In this document: positions 63,793 through 64,000 of the stretch, one piece after another
How the letters are laid out: every line of letters starts with the position of its first letter
Position numbering within the stretch: position 1 is the stretch's first letter
Assembly (NCBI GenBank): GCA_963775335.1
Contig: CAVZIJ010000003.1
Coordinates: 868,001 to 932,000 of the forward strand
DNA length: 64,000 nt
Direction of reading: 5' to 3'
Origin: CAVQCX01 sp963775335
GTDB taxonomy: Bacteria > Pseudomonadota > Gammaproteobacteria > Chromatiales > Chromatiaceae
The notes under the pieces: generated by a model
What the model saw: only the letters and a program-made list of their open reading frames with translations
Told to the model about the DNA's origin: nothing
Databases searched by the model: none
Position numbers and translations under genes: made by a program

Positions 63793-64000
63793 CAGTCCCT
63801 GAGCTCCCGACCGGTCAGCTTCAAGAACACGTCTTCTAGGTCCGCCGGGCGGTGCAGAAAGGTCAGACCGTGCTTGGCGCGCAGCTCTTGCAGGAGCCCC
63901 GTGGCGCTTCGCGTATAGCAATAGAGGCTGGTGCCGAAGCGCTCGACCCGGCAGCCGGTACGCTCCCCCAGGGCGGCGATCGCCGCGTTGGTCACCCCGC
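63792..64000 (-). CDS. ABC transporter ATP-binding protein, NodI-like (C-terminal part)
   Basis: The C-terminal end of the ATPase partner of the permease, cut by the window edge. Visible residues are about 68, ending LTFLHRPADLEDVFLKLTGRELRD, the usual tail of NodI-type ATPases (LEDVFLKLTGR). The nucleotide-binding domain lies outside the window. Confidence 0.85.
   Translation of the reverse strand, partial: GVTNAAIAALGERTGCRVERFGTSLYCYTRSATGLLQELRAKHGLTFLHRPADLEDVFLKLTGRELRD

Overview
This is a high-GC bacterial chromosome segment. The gene content points to a gammaproteobacterium, probably of the Chromatiales/purple-sulfur type: a pilU-type pilus ATPase, the run pcnB-folK-panB-panC with panD nearby, a complete glycogen set with a GH57 amylase, and tRNA genes with encoded CCA ends. 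The taxon is inferred from gene content only.

Layout. 1-8.4 kb: the C-terminal end of a probable family 2A encapsulin shell protein, overlapped by a cysteine desulfurase with a long disordered N-terminal arm (its likely cargo), then pilU, a small unknown gene, a CPA2-type cation/proton antiporter and an SLC12-like transporter. 8.45-12.2 kb: a decayed mobile or defence zone with a deleted PIN-toxin remnant, an orphan antitoxin-like ORF, 17 tandem TGACCC hexamers, a broken tyrosine recombinase and an intact XRE-ImmA/PIN pair behind a palindromic operator. 12.3-25.7 kb: a type 1 BREX phage-defence operon on the minus strand in the order brxA-brxB-brxC-(vapB-vapC)-pglX-pglZ-brxL. It is heavily damaged: brxC has a frameshift, pglX is cut off by a 2.3-kb insertion sequence that has also lost most of the gene, and pglZ has a frameshift plus an in-frame TAG. 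brxA, brxB and brxL look intact.

25.9-27.2 kb: four intact minus-strand tRNAs (Lys-CTT, His-GTG, Arg-TCT, Pro-TGG), mixed with partial tRNA copies joined to a conserved hairpin element. One Arg copy carries a 71-bp insertion in its T-loop. 27.3-28.2 kb: folD. 28.3-43.1 kb: glycogen and central carbon metabolism, with malQ, a GH57 amylase and glgC on the minus strand, glgB on the plus strand, pgi and zwf on the minus strand, then glgA and ppc on the plus strand. 43.1-48.3 kb: the coenzyme A and folate precursor genes panD (frameshifted as read), panC, panB and folK with pcnB, plus a Sel1/SPOR envelope protein.

48.5-55.3 kb: two methyltransferases, a SLOG-fold protein, an MBL-fold hydrolase, a sulfotransferase, a GT4 glycosyltransferase and a small unknown protein. 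55.5-61.9 kb: an exported three-gene cluster of a membrane-anchored pentaheme cytochrome with TPRs, a calcium-binding FG-GAP/ASPIC-UnbV protein and a TPR protein. This is the best candidate for an uncharacterised system here. 62-64 kb: a secreted Gly/Trp/Tyr-rich repeat protein, a Dabb-family protein and a NodIJ-like ABC exporter that runs off the end.

Several single-base lesions (brxC, pglZ, panD) could be real decay or assembly errors. The panD lesion, in a housekeeping gene beside intact panB and panC, is a reason to check the read data before calling the BREX lesions biological. The IS-mediated loss in pglX cannot be explained that way.
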